In this document: in pieces, positions 25,189 through 33,560 of the stretch
Numbering within the stretch: the first letter of the stretch is position 1
How the letters are laid out: each line of letters begins with the position of its first letter
DNA from: Alcaligenaceae bacterium
Lineage (GTDB): Bacteria > Pseudomonadota > Gammaproteobacteria > Burkholderiales > Burkholderiaceae_B
NCBI GenBank assembly: GCA_947380655.1
Contig: CANCRX010000012.1
Coordinates: 1 to 58,883 of the forward strand
Direction: 5' to 3'
DNA length: 58,883 nt
The notes under the pieces: model-generated
Database searches by the model: none
What the model was told of the DNA's origin: nothing
Seen by the model: only the letters and a program-made list of their open reading frames with translations
Made by a program: the position numbers and the translations under genes

Positions 25189-26367
25189 ATGAATCACCCC
25201 AGTCACGCACTATCAGCCAGGCTATCTCTCTTGATGGCGATTGCCTGTGGTCTGATTGTGGCAAATATTTATTACGCACAGCCGCTGATTGGCCCCATCA
25301 GCGGCTCACTTGGCCTCTCCCCCGAAGCAGCAGGTCTAATTGTGACAATGAGCCAGATTGGCTACGGCCTTGGTTTATTGCTTGTTGTCCCACTCGGCGA
25401 CTTGTTTGAAAACAAAAAACTGGTCCTGATAAGCGTAGGACTTTGTGCTGTCGCCTTACTGGGTGCCGCTACGGCCCACTCTGCTGGGCCGTTCCTCATT
25501 TCCGCACTATTCATCGGCGTGGGCTCTGTCGCGGTGCAGATGCTGATTCCTTTCGCCTCTCACCTTGCCCCACCCGGTCAAGCGGGTCGTGTCATCGGCA
25601 ACCTGCTCGGGGGATTGATGTTTGGCATCATGCTGGCCAGACCCCTATCAGGCATCGTGACACAACTGGGGTCCTGGCATACGATTTTTTATCTCTCAGC
25701 CGCCTGCATGATCATACTGTTTGTATTGTTGTACCGGGCCCTACCCGTTCGCAAACCCACATCAAAACTGAGTTATGGGGAGCTAATCGGCTCCATGCTG
25801 AGCATGATGCTCACTTTACCCGTTTTACGCAGACGAGCGCTCTACCATGCGTGCCTGTTCGGCACTTTTAGTCTTTTTTGGACAACGATTCCATTGCTGC
25901 TCGCGAGCCCTTTGTTTAACCTGGATCAGGCGCAGATTGCTATGTTTGCCTTGGCTGGCGTGGCAGGTGCGATCGCGGGACCCATTGCAGGTCGCCTTGC
26001 TGACAAAGGCTGGATTCGCCCTGCGACCGGTCTGGCCATGATTGCGGTCGCCATAGCTTATCTACTTACACAATTTGTGCACCGCGGCTCAAACGCTGAG
26101 CTTGGACTTCTCACCTTTGCAGCAATCCTCCTCGACTTTGGGGTAGCAGCCAACCTGACTCTAGGTCAGCGCGCCCTCTTTGTTCTGAAACCGGAGCTTC
26201 GCAGCCGCCTAAACGGCATGTATATGTCGACGTTTTTTGTCGGCGGCGCACTCGGCTCTGGCATCGGGGCATGGAGCTTTTCGCATAGTGGCTGGTCAAT
26301 GACCGCCTGGATTGGATTTAGCCTGCCTGCCGCAGCACTTCTCTATTTCATGACAGAAAGAAAATAA
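25189..26367 (+). CDS. MFS transporter
   Basis: Major facilitator superfamily inner-membrane protein, about 392 aa with 12 hydrophobic segments. The first helix region with IYYAQPLIGPISGSLGLS and the VPLGDLFENKKLVLI loop (the MFS motif A region after helix 2) resemble the YnfM/Bcr-like drug or metabolite transporters. It ends three bases before a sulfatase gene, so uptake of a sulfated compound or export of a product is plausible but unproven. The start is uncertain: ATG at 25189 is chosen; in-frame ATG at 25156 and TTG at 25141 exist, none with a strong ribosome binding site. Confidence 0.82.
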   Translation: MNHPSHALSARLSLLMAIACGLIVANIYYAQPLIGPISGSLGLSPEAAGLIVTMSQIGYGLGLLLVVPLGDLFENKKLVLISVGLCAVALLGAATAHSAGPFLISALFIGVGSVAVQMLIPFASHLAPPGQAGRVIGNLLGGLMFGIMLARPLSGIVTQLGSWHTIFYLSAACMIILFVLLYRALPVRKPTSKLSYGELIGSMLSMMLTLPVLRRRALYHACLFGTFSLFWTTIPLLLASPLFNLDQAQIAMFALAGVAGAIAGPIAGRLADKGWIRPATGLAMIAVAIAYLLTQFVHRGSNAELGLLTFAAILLDFGVAANLTLGQRALFVLKPELRSRLNGMYMSTFFVGGALGSGIGAWSFSHSGWSMTAWIGFSLPAAALLYFMTERK

Positions 26368-26370
26368 TTC

Positions 26371-27699
26371 ATGCAAAAAAGACCCAATATCATTTTTATT
26401 GTCGCCGATGACCTTGGCTTTGCAGATCTGGGTTGCTATGGCGGACGTCCTGCCGTGTTTGGTGAAGTCTCGCCGGTGCTGGATAGGCTTGCTGCCAAGG
26501 GGCTGAAATTTACCGACGGGTACTCAAACTCACCGGTATGCTCCCCTACCCGCTTTGCGCTGATGACAGGTCGATACCAATACCGTATGAGAGGTGCCGC
26601 CGAAGAGCCGATCAATGTCAAAAGCCGAGGCAGTGCAACGTTAGGGATGCCGCCAGAGCATCCAACATTGCCATCGCTTTTGCTAAAAAACGGGTATCAC
26701 ACTGCTCTTATTGGCAAATGGCATCTGGGTTACCCGCCCGCTTTCGGGCCGCTTAAATCAGGCTATGAGGAGTTCTTTGGCCCTATGGCAGGCGGGGTTG
26801 ATTACTTTACCCACTGCGCATCGAACGGCACGCATGACCTGTGGTTTGGCGAGGCCGAACGTGCCGAAGAAGGCTACCTCACTGATTTGATTTCGGATCA
26901 TTCAGTTGGGTATGTTGAACGCTGGGCTGAACAGGCGCATGCAGGTAAACCGTTTTTTCTGAGCGTGCATTACACGGCGCCACACTGGCCTTGGGAAACA
27001 CGTGATGACGAAGCACTCGCCCAAGCTGTAAAAGACGACATCCTCCACCTGAATGGCGGCAACATCCATACCTACCAGCGCATGATCCATCACATGGATG
27101 AGGGTATTGGAAAAATCATGCAGGCATTGAAAAAGCACAATTTGATCGACAACACTCTGGTGGTATTTACCAGCGACAATGGAGGCGAGCGGTTTTCAGA
27201 TAACTGGCCGCTGGTCGGTGGCAAGATGGATCTGACTGAAGGTGGCATCCGGGTTCCCTGGATTGCCCATTGGCCTGCAAAGATTGCTCCCGGCGGTGTG
27301 AGTGCACAACATTGTCTGACCATGGACTGGTCGGTAACCATGCTTGATGCCGCAGGTGTTCAGCCTGACATCAACTATCCATTTGATGGCGTATCGTTAT
27401 TGTCAGTGCTGGAAAAACCTTCAGCGACTTTTCCAAGACCTCTGCACTGGCGCATGAAATACCGCGGTCAGAAAGCCCTGCGGGATGGCGACTATAAATA
27501 TTTACAGGTTGATGGGATCGAATATTTATTCAATATTCCTGCCGATCAGCGTGAGCGCGCCAATCTTGCCAAAGAGCAACCCGCGCGACTGCTACAGATG
27601 CGGGCGGCCTGGGAAAGCTGGAATCAAACGATGCCAGCAATCCCGGAGGATGCGACAGTCAGCCTAGGCTATACGCTTGAGGACATGCCACAGCGATAA
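26371..27699 (+). CDS. Type I sulfatase (arylsulfatase family)
   Basis: Hydrolyses sulfate esters, using a formylglycine made from an active-site cysteine. The 442-aa protein has the metal-binding start IIFIVADDLGFADLGCYGG, the modification motif CSPTR (Cys57, Pro59, Arg61) in SNSPVCSPTRFALMTGRY, GKWHLG near residue 116, and SDNGG near 268, the full alkaline-phosphatase-superfamily set. No signal peptide is visible, so it may be cytoplasmic and depend on its partner MFS transporter. The maturation enzyme (FGE or anSME) is not in the window. The 442-aa length is on the short side for the family. Confidence 0.9.
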   Translation: MQKRPNIIFIVADDLGFADLGCYGGRPAVFGEVSPVLDRLAAKGLKFTDGYSNSPVCSPTRFALMTGRYQYRMRGAAEEPINVKSRGSATLGMPPEHPTLPSLLLKNGYHTALIGKWHLGYPPAFGPLKSGYEEFFGPMAGGVDYFTHCASNGTHDLWFGEAERAEEGYLTDLISDHSVGYVERWAEQAHAGKPFFLSVHYTAPHWPWETRDDEALAQAVKDDILHLNGGNIHTYQRMIHHMDEGIGKIMQALKKHNLIDNTLVVFTSDNGGERFSDNWPLVGGKMDLTEGGIRVPWIAHWPAKIAPGGVSAQHCLTMDWSVTMLDAAGVQPDINYPFDGVSLLSVLEKPSATFPRPLHWRMKYRGQKALRDGDYKYLQVDGIEYLFNIPADQRERANLAKEQPARLLQMRAAWESWNQTMPAIPEDATVSLGYTLEDMPQR

Positions 27700-27741
27700 C
27701 TAGAACAGCCGCTGCCCATGCGGTTTGTTCATTGAAAGCTG

Positions 27742-28545
27742 TTAACCCTTGTTGGCACGGCGTGCCGCTTTCTTTTCCATAAAGTCTTTGACGATCGCGG
27801 CATGCTCATCGGTCTTGTGGATGATCGACTGATAGGCAGCAGAAAGCTCTAGCAAGTTAGCAAGAGAAGACTGCTGACCTTCACGCAATAAACGTTTGGT
27901 CATGCGGATCGCAGGTGCAGAGTTCACAGCCATTTTGCGCGCCAGAGCTTGCGCTGTCGACAATAAATCCTCAGCAGGTACCACGCGCGAGACCATGCCC
28001 CAGTCGAGTGCTGTCTTGGCATCAATCGCCTCGCCGGTAAATGACATCTCTGCGGCGCGCGCCATCCCAATTACGCGTGGCAGGAACCAGGCACCACCAT
28101 CACCAGGAACAATACCGACTTTTACAAAACTCTCTGCAAATGTTGCGGCCTCGGAAGCAATACGAATATCGCACATGCAGGTCAGATCACACCCTGCACC
28201 GATCGCAGGACCATTTACTGCCGCAATGGTGGGCACTTCTAGCTGATGAATCGCCAGCGGCAAACGCTGAATACCGTGCCGATATTCCTGACGAATGACG
28301 GCACTGTTGTAGTCCGGACCAATCTGACGCTGCATCTCGTCGATCTTGCCACCAGAAGAAAAAATCGGACCCTTTGCAGTAATGATGACCGCACGCACAG
28401 AAGGATCGTGCTCAATACGATCGCAGGCCTCAAGCATCGCTTCAACAATGCCGGTACCAGTCAGTGCGTTACGTGTCTCAGGGTGATTAAGCGTCAGGGT
28501 CACGACGCCGAGGTCATCTTGTTCGTATGAGAGAGGTGAAGTCAT
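27742..28545 (-). CDS. Enoyl-CoA hydratase/isomerase family protein
   Basis: Crotonase-fold enzyme of about 267 aa. The two oxyanion-hole regions are FSSGGKIDEMQ near residue 63 and AAVNGPAIGAGCDLTCMCDI near 111; the region around FAESFVKVGIVPGDGGAWFLPR carries the usual acidic position for hydratases. It acts on CoA thioesters in acid catabolism; the exact substrate cannot be read. The gene is divergent from a Bug receptor gene. The ATG at 28545 is chosen because the upstream ATG at 28554 leaves only two bases after AGGA. Confidence 0.87.
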   Translation of the reverse strand: MTSPLSYEQDDLGVVTLTLNHPETRNALTGTGIVEAMLEACDRIEHDPSVRAVIITAKGPIFSSGGKIDEMQRQIGPDYNSAVIRQEYRHGIQRLPLAIHQLEVPTIAAVNGPAIGAGCDLTCMCDIRIASEAATFAESFVKVGIVPGDGGAWFLPRVIGMARAAEMSFTGEAIDAKTALDWGMVSRVVPAEDLLSTAQALARKMAVNSAPAIRMTKRLLREGQQSSLANLLELSAAYQSIIHKTDEHAAIVKDFMEKKAARRANKG

Positions 28546-28710
28546 TGTGTGCATTGTCCTGGTTCAGAGTCATTAATTAACCAGAGTTTTACACGTTCAG
28601 CGAGATCGCGTCCAATCATGATTTGCATGTGCGTCAGAGTTGGATCAAAATCAAGAAATACTAAAGCTGGGCGATCTACTCCCCTGCGACAAAAAATGAG
28701 ACAACTGCTT

Positions 28711-29688
28711 ATGAAACTCCTGAAACATCGTCACCTTGTTAGTCACCTTCTGACAGTTGCCCTGCTCGGCTTTAGTACTTGTGCGGCAGCACAAAACTAC
28801 CCGACAAAACCTATCAAACTCGTCGCACCCTTCGCGCCGGGCGGCATCACAGATGTGATGGCACGCGCCGTAGCGAGCAGGCTCACAAACGAACTAGGAC
28901 AACCCGTCGTAGTTGAAAACCGTGCCGGCGCGAGCGGTGTGATTGGCTCTGCGGCAGTTGCGCGTGCTGACCCAGATGGTTACACCTTGCTGATGGGTAA
29001 TATTTCCACGCTTGGCATCAACCCCGCAGTGATAAAAGAGCTCGGCTACGATCCCGTTAAAAGCTTTACGCCGGTTTCGCTTGTTGCCGTCCAGCCACTG
29101 ATCGTTGCTGTCAGCACACAAACTCCGGCTAAGAACATGGCTGAGCTCGTGGCGCTCGCTAAAACCAAACCCGGTGGTTTGTTTTACGGCACCTCGGGCA
29201 GCTCTTATCAATTGGTCACTGAGGCATTCAGCGAGGCACTCGGTATCAAAATGACCCACGTGCCCTTTAAAGGCAGCTCACCCGCGATTGAAGCGATGAT
29301 GAGTAATCAGATCAATGTCATCTTTGATCCTTTTTCAACGATCTACGCACAAGTCAAAGCAGGCCGGGTGCGCGGATTGGCCATGACCACCAAAAATCGC
29401 TCAGACATTGCGCCGGAGTTGCCAACTGTATCTGAAACCGTACTGCCTGGTTTTGAGGCCAGCTCGTGGCAGGGTGTGGTTGCGCCAGCAGGAACACCAC
29501 CTGAAATCATTAACAAACTCAATACGGCAATTGTAAAAATCCTGCGCACCGAGGACGTCAAGCAACAGTTTGCTAAACAAGGCGTTGACCCCTCGCCCAC
29601 CACACCTAAAGAGTTTGGTGATTACATCGCGTCTGAGCAGGCTCGCTGGATGCGGGTGGCAAAACAGGCTGGAATTCAACCGGAGTAA
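28711..29688 (+). CDS. Bug-family (TctC-like) periplasmic solute-binding protein
   Basis: Extracytoplasmic receptor of the tripartite tricarboxylate receptor family, about 325 aa after start correction. A signal peptide (about 1-27, LLTVALLGFSTCAAA) precedes QNYPTKPIKLVAPFAPGGITD, the family N-terminus, and the ligand loop PDGYTLLMGN. No tctA/tctB gene is beside it; such orphan Bug receptors are very common in Alcaligenaceae and Burkholderiales. It may feed the TctBA of this window or another. The ATG at 28711 gives a clean signal peptide; ATG at 28696 is also possible. Confidence 0.88.
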   Translation: MKLLKHRHLVSHLLTVALLGFSTCAAAQNYPTKPIKLVAPFAPGGITDVMARAVASRLTNELGQPVVVENRAGASGVIGSAAVARADPDGYTLLMGNISTLGINPAVIKELGYDPVKSFTPVSLVAVQPLIVAVSTQTPAKNMAELVALAKTKPGGLFYGTSGSSYQLVTEAFSEALGIKMTHVPFKGSSPAIEAMMSNQINVIFDPFSTIYAQVKAGRVRGLAMTTKNRSDIAPELPTVSETVLPGFEASSWQGVVAPAGTPPEIINKLNTAIVKILRTEDVKQQFAKQGVDPSPTTPKEFGDYIASEQARWMRVAKQAGIQPE

Positions 29689-29697
29689 TGGTCAGAC

Positions 29698-30477
29698 CTA
29701 CAAGATTCCGGGAAATAAGCCACCATCGATCAACAGACTCTGAGCAGTGATATAACCCGCCTGCTGACTGCATAAGAACGCACACGCCTCACCAAATTCC
29801 TCTGCAGTCCCCAAGCGACGAGCCGGGATCGTCGCCACCTGAAGTGCAACCTCATCCGCGAGCGATCTGCCTGACTGGGTCGCACGCCGCGTGTTGTTGC
29901 TGCGCAGACGATCGGTATCGAATTTGCCCGGCATCACATTATTAATCGTGACATTGTGCTGGGCGACCTGGCGTGCAATGCCACTGACCGCCCCCGTCAA
30001 GCCCGCACGAGGACCATTTGAGAGGATCAGCATATCGACGGGGGATTTCACCGCGCCCGAAGTGATGTTCACGATGCGACCAAAACGCCGTTCAATCATC
30101 TGATCAATCGTGAGCTTGATGAGCTCGATGGGTGCCAGCATATTCATATCGATGGCTGCGAGCCAGTCTTCACGGCTGAGCTCACGGAAGTCAGCAGGTT
30201 TGGGGCCGCCTGCGTTATTAATCAGGATATCGATTTGAGGCGCAGACTGAATCATTCTCAGGCGATCCTCTGGCTTGGATACGTCAGCAATCACGGGCAC
30301 GATGTTGGCACCGGTCTCCGACTTAATCCGTGCGGCACTTTCCATCAAAGTCTGCTCGGTGCGTGCTGCCATGACAACATTAACGCCCTCTCGGGCAAGA
30401 GACATCGCACACGCCATCCCGAGTCCGGAGCTCGCGCCACAAACGAGCGCCCATTTACCTTGCAGACCTAAATCCAT
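29698..30477 (-). CDS. SDR-family oxidoreductase
   Basis: Short-chain dehydrogenase/reductase, 259 aa, cytoplasmic. The cofactor motif is CGASSGLGMACA (TGxxxGxG type, here starting with C instead of T) near residue 13, followed by NNAGG near 89 and a serine in IVNITSGA near 138. The usual Tyr-x-x-x-Lys catalytic pair is not evident: the expected region reads SNGPRAGLTGAVSGIARQVA. It therefore belongs to the divergent SDRs lacking the standard tyrosine, and its activity is doubtful to assign. It is convergent with the Bug receptor gene. Confidence 0.8.
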   Translation of the reverse strand: MDLGLQGKWALVCGASSGLGMACAMSLAREGVNVVMAARTEQTLMESAARIKSETGANIVPVIADVSKPEDRLRMIQSAPQIDILINNAGGPKPADFRELSREDWLAAIDMNMLAPIELIKLTIDQMIERRFGRIVNITSGAVKSPVDMLILSNGPRAGLTGAVSGIARQVAQHNVTINNVMPGKFDTDRLRSNNTRRATQSGRSLADEVALQVATIPARRLGTAEEFGEACAFLCSQQAGYITAQSLLIDGGLFPGIL

Positions 30478-30646
30478 ATATGACTCATTTCCATTAATTT
30501 GTATTGATTTTTTATATTTTTTATCTTGAAGATTACTCTCGGCTTAACGGTTCCTGAGTAGGTTACACACTGATACAGACACATTCAACCTAACCAGTCA
30601 AAATATTGGATCAATAACAAAACATCTGGAATATGTTGCGCTTACA

Positions 30647-30681
30647 TTGACACCGCATCCTCATAGTAATAACATTGTTAT
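30647..30681 (+). promoter_or_regulatory. mazEF promoter with overlapping palindrome
   Basis: TTGACA (30647-30652), 17 bases, then TAACAT (30670-30675) make a good sigma70 promoter. The perfect palindrome ATAACA-T-TGTTAT (30669-30681) covers the -10 box and is the likely operator bound by MazE/MazEF. Expected transcription start is about 30682, only a few bases before the mazE ATG. Confidence 0.6.
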
Positions 30682-30685
30682 CACA

Positions 30686-30946
30686 ATGACAAAATTTATT
30701 GAAGTATCTATCCGTCAAATCGGGAATTCTCAAGGGATCTTGATCCCAAAGGCAATCCTTGAGCAAATTGGCTTAACTAAATCAGCCGAAATGAAGATTG
30801 AAGGCGATACCTTGATTCTGCGTAAACCTCAAAAATCTGTTCGTGCGGGCTGGGCAGACGAAGCTAAAAAAATTGCGCTGAACAATGAAGACACCTTAGT
30901 ACTCGGTGAGTTCACTAACGATGATGACGAGAAATTGACGTGGTAA
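30686..30946 (+). CDS. mazE: MazE-like antitoxin (AbrB/MazE DNA-binding)
   Basis: Antitoxin of a type II toxin-antitoxin pair, 86 aa. The N-terminal swapped-hairpin AbrB/MazE domain is seen as VSIRQIGNSQGILIPKAILEQIG and MKIEGDTLILRKP, which binds operator DNA; the acidic C-terminus (EFTNDDDEKLTW) would wrap around and neutralise the toxin. The ATG at 30686 is chosen because upstream in-frame codons overlap the promoter. No Shine-Dalgarno sequence is visible, which fits a leaderless or near-leaderless message. Its end overlaps mazF. Confidence 0.9.
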   Translation: MTKFIEVSIRQIGNSQGILIPKAILEQIGLTKSAEMKIEGDTLILRKPQKSVRAGWADEAKKIALNNEDTLVLGEFTNDDDEKLTW

Positions 30947-31281
30947 AGGCATCTCGCGCTGAAGTCTCGCGAGGAGAGATTTGGTTAATTAATTTAGATC
31001 CGACAGTCGGCAGTGAAATTAAAAAATCCAGGCCATGTGTAGTGCTCTCACCTCAGGAAATGAACCAACACTTACGCACAGTTATCGTTGCGCCGATGAC
31101 CACAAAGGGTTACCCAGCATCCTTTCGGATCTCCGTCACGCATGACAACCAAAAAGGGCTAATACTGCTGGATCAAATGCGCGCGATTGATAAGATGCGA
31201 CTTGTGAAACAACTAGGCGCCATCACAACCAAAACTCTGAACCTATGCTTAACCGGTCTACAGGAGACCTTCGCGCGATAA
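30940..31281 (+). CDS. mazF: MazF-like mRNA interferase toxin
   Basis: Toxin of the MazF/PemK family, 113 aa, a sequence-specific endoribonuclease. Conserved elements are RGEIWLINLDPTVGSEIKKS followed by RPCVVLS near residue 11, TVIVAPMTT near 47, and GLILLDQMRAIDKMRLVKQ near 73. It starts with a GTG at 30940 that overlaps the end of mazE by seven bases, the typical layout that keeps toxin output below antitoxin. Function as plasmid-like stabiliser or stress module cannot be told from sequence. Confidence 0.92.
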   Translation: MVKASRAEVSRGEIWLINLDPTVGSEIKKSRPCVVLSPQEMNQHLRTVIVAPMTTKGYPASFRISVTHDNQKGLILLDQMRAIDKMRLVKQLGAITTKTLNLCLTGLQETFAR

Positions 31282-31341
31282 TTCCACGGTAAAAATCGAT
31301 TGAACAGTGTGGTCTTACTTTAGAAATGCCACACCATCCGC

Positions 31342-31716
31342 TTAACGTCCCGCAGCTTTCGCCGTCCGACCACCGGCTACACCCATATCGGTTGTCGGCG
31401 TATCCAGAATAATTGTGCGTACGTTTTGCGTCGACAGTCCAATGCTTTTTTCCACGGCATTGGCAAGCGCAGCAACCAAAGCTGCTTTGAGCTCTTCTGT
31501 GCGTCCAGAAATCAGTCCTACCGTCGCCAGTGCCATCTCTTTGCCTAACTCGCCCCCCACAATGACGTTTTCGCGAGGAGTTTCCAGAATCACGACGCGT
31601 ACCGATGGTAAAGGTGCTGCGATACTGTCAACCACTGCCTGTGTCATGTTTTTCAGCAAAGCCGTTTTTTGTTCGGCGCTGTGTCCCTGCATGATCTGAA
31701 TATTGATAATTGGCAT
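31342..31716 (-). CDS. Fused tandem 4-oxalocrotonate tautomerase family protein
   Basis: A 124-aa protein made of two 4-OT-like units in one chain, each about 60 aa. Unit 1 begins PIINIQIMQGHSAEQKTAL after the initiator Met, so it has the catalytic N-terminal proline; its position 11 is His rather than Arg, while Arg39 (PSVRVVILE) is kept. Unit 2 (from about residue 60) has Ala at the proline position but Arg at position 11 (GLISGRTEE) and Arg39 (QNVRTIILD). It would assemble as a trimer that copies a 4-OT hexamer. Tautomerase activity is likely; the substrate is unknown. Confidence 0.85.
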   Translation of the reverse strand: MPIINIQIMQGHSAEQKTALLKNMTQAVVDSIAAPLPSVRVVILETPRENVIVGGELGKEMALATVGLISGRTEELKAALVAALANAVEKSIGLSTQNVRTIILDTPTTDMGVAGGRTAKAAGR

Positions 31717-31797
31717 GATGTGCTATCTTTCCTGAGGTCATTTGAGGTTTCTGGCCCAAGCCAGCCTTCTTTACATTTATAAACCAAGATCACTATC

Positions 31798-32193
31798 GTG
31801 TCTGCACATCCTTCGCCCTTTAAGAGTAAAGGCGGCTTTAGCCGCGTAATGAATGCTGCGCGGTATTCTTTTCAAGGACTCATGGCCGCGCTGCGGTATG
31901 AGGCTGCGTTCAGGCAAGAGCTGCTCCTAGCGCTGGTATTGACTCCTGCCGCTTTTTGGGTCGGTCAGACCAGCATGCAAATTCTGGTGCTGATCGCCTC
32001 CTTAATTTTTGTTCTGGTCGTTGAGTTGCTGAATTCTGCCATTGAGGCCGTAGCAGACGCCGTCTCGCTTGAAGAAAATCCGTTAATCGGCCGTGCCAAG
32101 GATCTTGGCAGCGCCGCCGTTCTGCTCAGTCTGCTGCTTGCCGCAGGGCTGTGGGGAGCGATGTTGCTGAACCACTGGCATCCCGTGCTCTAA
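31798..32193 (+). CDS. dgkA: Diacylglycerol kinase DgkA
   Basis: Small trimeric inner-membrane kinase that phosphorylates diacylglycerol to phosphatidic acid, recycling lipid released by envelope glycan synthesis. The 131-aa protein has three membrane helices. Conserved residues are seen in RYEAAFRQELLLALVL (with the Glu) and VELLNSAIEAVADAVSLE, the DgkA signature, near residues 80-97. It starts at a GTG (31798). It has an N-terminal Ser/Lys-rich stretch longer than in E. coli. Confidence 0.94.
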   Translation: MSAHPSPFKSKGGFSRVMNAARYSFQGLMAALRYEAAFRQELLLALVLTPAAFWVGQTSMQILVLIASLIFVLVVELLNSAIEAVADAVSLEENPLIGRAKDLGSAAVLLSLLLAAGLWGAMLLNHWHPVL

Positions 32194-32226
32194 TTCACTT
32201 CATACAATTATTCCGCCATAGAAAAC

Positions 32227-33042
32227 ATGTCATTCATCACAAAACTGGATACCGCCTGGGCAAGCTCAAACTCACTCCTAATGGTGGGACTTGACCCTGA
32301 TCTACCACGCCTGCCCAAAGAACTTGCCGATAAACCTGACGCAATTTTCCAGTTTTGCAAACAAATCGTTGATGCGACCGCCCCCTATGTGTGCGGTTTC
32401 AAACCTCAGATTGCTTATTTTGCCGCTGCACGCGCAGAGGGTCAGCTCGAAGATCTGTGCGCCTATATGCGTGAAACTTACCCGCACTTACCCATCATGA
32501 TGGATGCCAAGCGCGGGGACATCGGCGCAACAGCAACCCAGTATGCAAAAGAAGTCTTTGGTCGCTATGGCGCAGATGCGGTGACAGTCAGTCCCTATCT
32601 CGGTGGGGACTCCGTACAACCCTATTTGGAATGGGGTGATCGGGGTGTGATTGTGTTGTGCCGCACCTCAAATCCTGGCGGATCAGATTTGCAGTTCCTC
32701 GAAACCGACGGAATTCCTCTGTATTTACGCGTCGCTGATCTCGTTGCTAACAAATGGAACACTAACGGCCAATGTGGTCTGGTGGTGGGTGCGACGTTCC
32801 CAAATGAGTTGGCCGCGGTTCGCCGCGCAGTGGGCGACAGCGTTCCTTTACTGGTACCGGGGATTGGTGCTCAGGGTGGTGATATTGCTGCGACATGCGC
32901 GGCAGGATGCAATGCACAAGGGACGGGAATGATGATCAACTCATCACGCGCCATTCTGTATGCGCAAGGTTCAGGCCACTGGACCGAGTCGGCTGCGGCC
33001 GTTGCCAAGCAAACACGCGACGACATTAACGCCCATCGTTGA
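32227..33042 (+). CDS. pyrF: Orotidine 5'-phosphate decarboxylase
   Basis: Last step of UMP synthesis: decarboxylates OMP. The 271-aa protein belongs to the longer type 2 OMPDC class. The catalytic charged array is DAKRGD (Asp93, Lys95, Asp98), with the second-subunit aspartate region GATATQYA following. LMVGLDPDLPRLP near residue 18 and VPGIGAQGGD near 216 bind the substrate ribose-phosphate. The gene lies 33 bases after dgkA and may be cotranscribed; pncC runs towards it. Confidence 0.96.
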   Translation: MSFITKLDTAWASSNSLLMVGLDPDLPRLPKELADKPDAIFQFCKQIVDATAPYVCGFKPQIAYFAAARAEGQLEDLCAYMRETYPHLPIMMDAKRGDIGATATQYAKEVFGRYGADAVTVSPYLGGDSVQPYLEWGDRGVIVLCRTSNPGGSDLQFLETDGIPLYLRVADLVANKWNTNGQCGLVVGATFPNELAAVRRAVGDSVPLLVPGIGAQGGDIAATCAAGCNAQGTGMMINSSRAILYAQGSGHWTESAAAVAKQTRDDINAHR

Positions 33043-33045
33043 TGC

Positions 33046-33549
33046 TCAGGTATTTTCAAGTAATTCGCACGCGGCACTCAAAGAGTATAGGACTGAAGCT
33101 TCGCGGACGGCTCTTCGATCGCCAGTAAAAATCTGCGATCTGGCCTGCACCACCAAGCCCTCTGCGGTGCGCTGGGCAAAGCCGAACCAGACCAAACCAA
33201 CTGGCTTATCTGCCGTACCACCACCCGGACCGGCAATACCTGTAGTCGTCAGGGCAAGGGTGGCACGCGGCGCCATCGCCAGAACACCCGCAGCCATTTC
33301 GCGTGCGGTTTGCTCACTGACTGCTCCAAACTCTTTAAGGCATGCGTGCGTGACGCCAAGTTGCATGTGTTTGGCTTCATTGCTGTAGGTCACCCAACCC
33401 TGATCAAACCAGCCGCTCGAACCGGCAATCGCGGTCACCGCAGCAGAGAGCAGTCCTCCTGTGCAGGACTCAGCACTGGCGAGCCAGTCATTTCTGGCGA
33501 GTAATAAACGGCCGAGTTTTGTTGATAGTTCATCAGTTTTTGATTGCAT
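33046..33549 (-). CDS. pncC: Nicotinamide-nucleotide amidohydrolase PncC (CinA C-terminal domain)
   Basis: Deamidates NMN to nicotinic acid mononucleotide in NAD salvage. The protein of about 167 aa is a stand-alone CinA C-terminal domain: SAESCTGGLLSAAVTAIAGSS near residue 27 holds the active-site Ser, and ALTTTGIAGPGGGTADKPVG near 100 follows. The ATG at 33549 is placed eight bases after AAGGA; an upstream ATG (33558) sits on top of that site. It ends the ribBA-ribH-nusB-thiL-pgpA operon. Confidence 0.93.
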   Translation of the reverse strand: MQSKTDELSTKLGRLLLARNDWLASAESCTGGLLSAAVTAIAGSSGWFDQGWVTYSNEAKHMQLGVTHACLKEFGAVSEQTAREMAAGVLAMAPRATLALTTTGIAGPGGGTADKPVGLVWFGFAQRTAEGLVVQARSQIFTGDRRAVREASVLYSLSAACELLENT

Positions 33550-33560
33550 CGCTTCCATCC

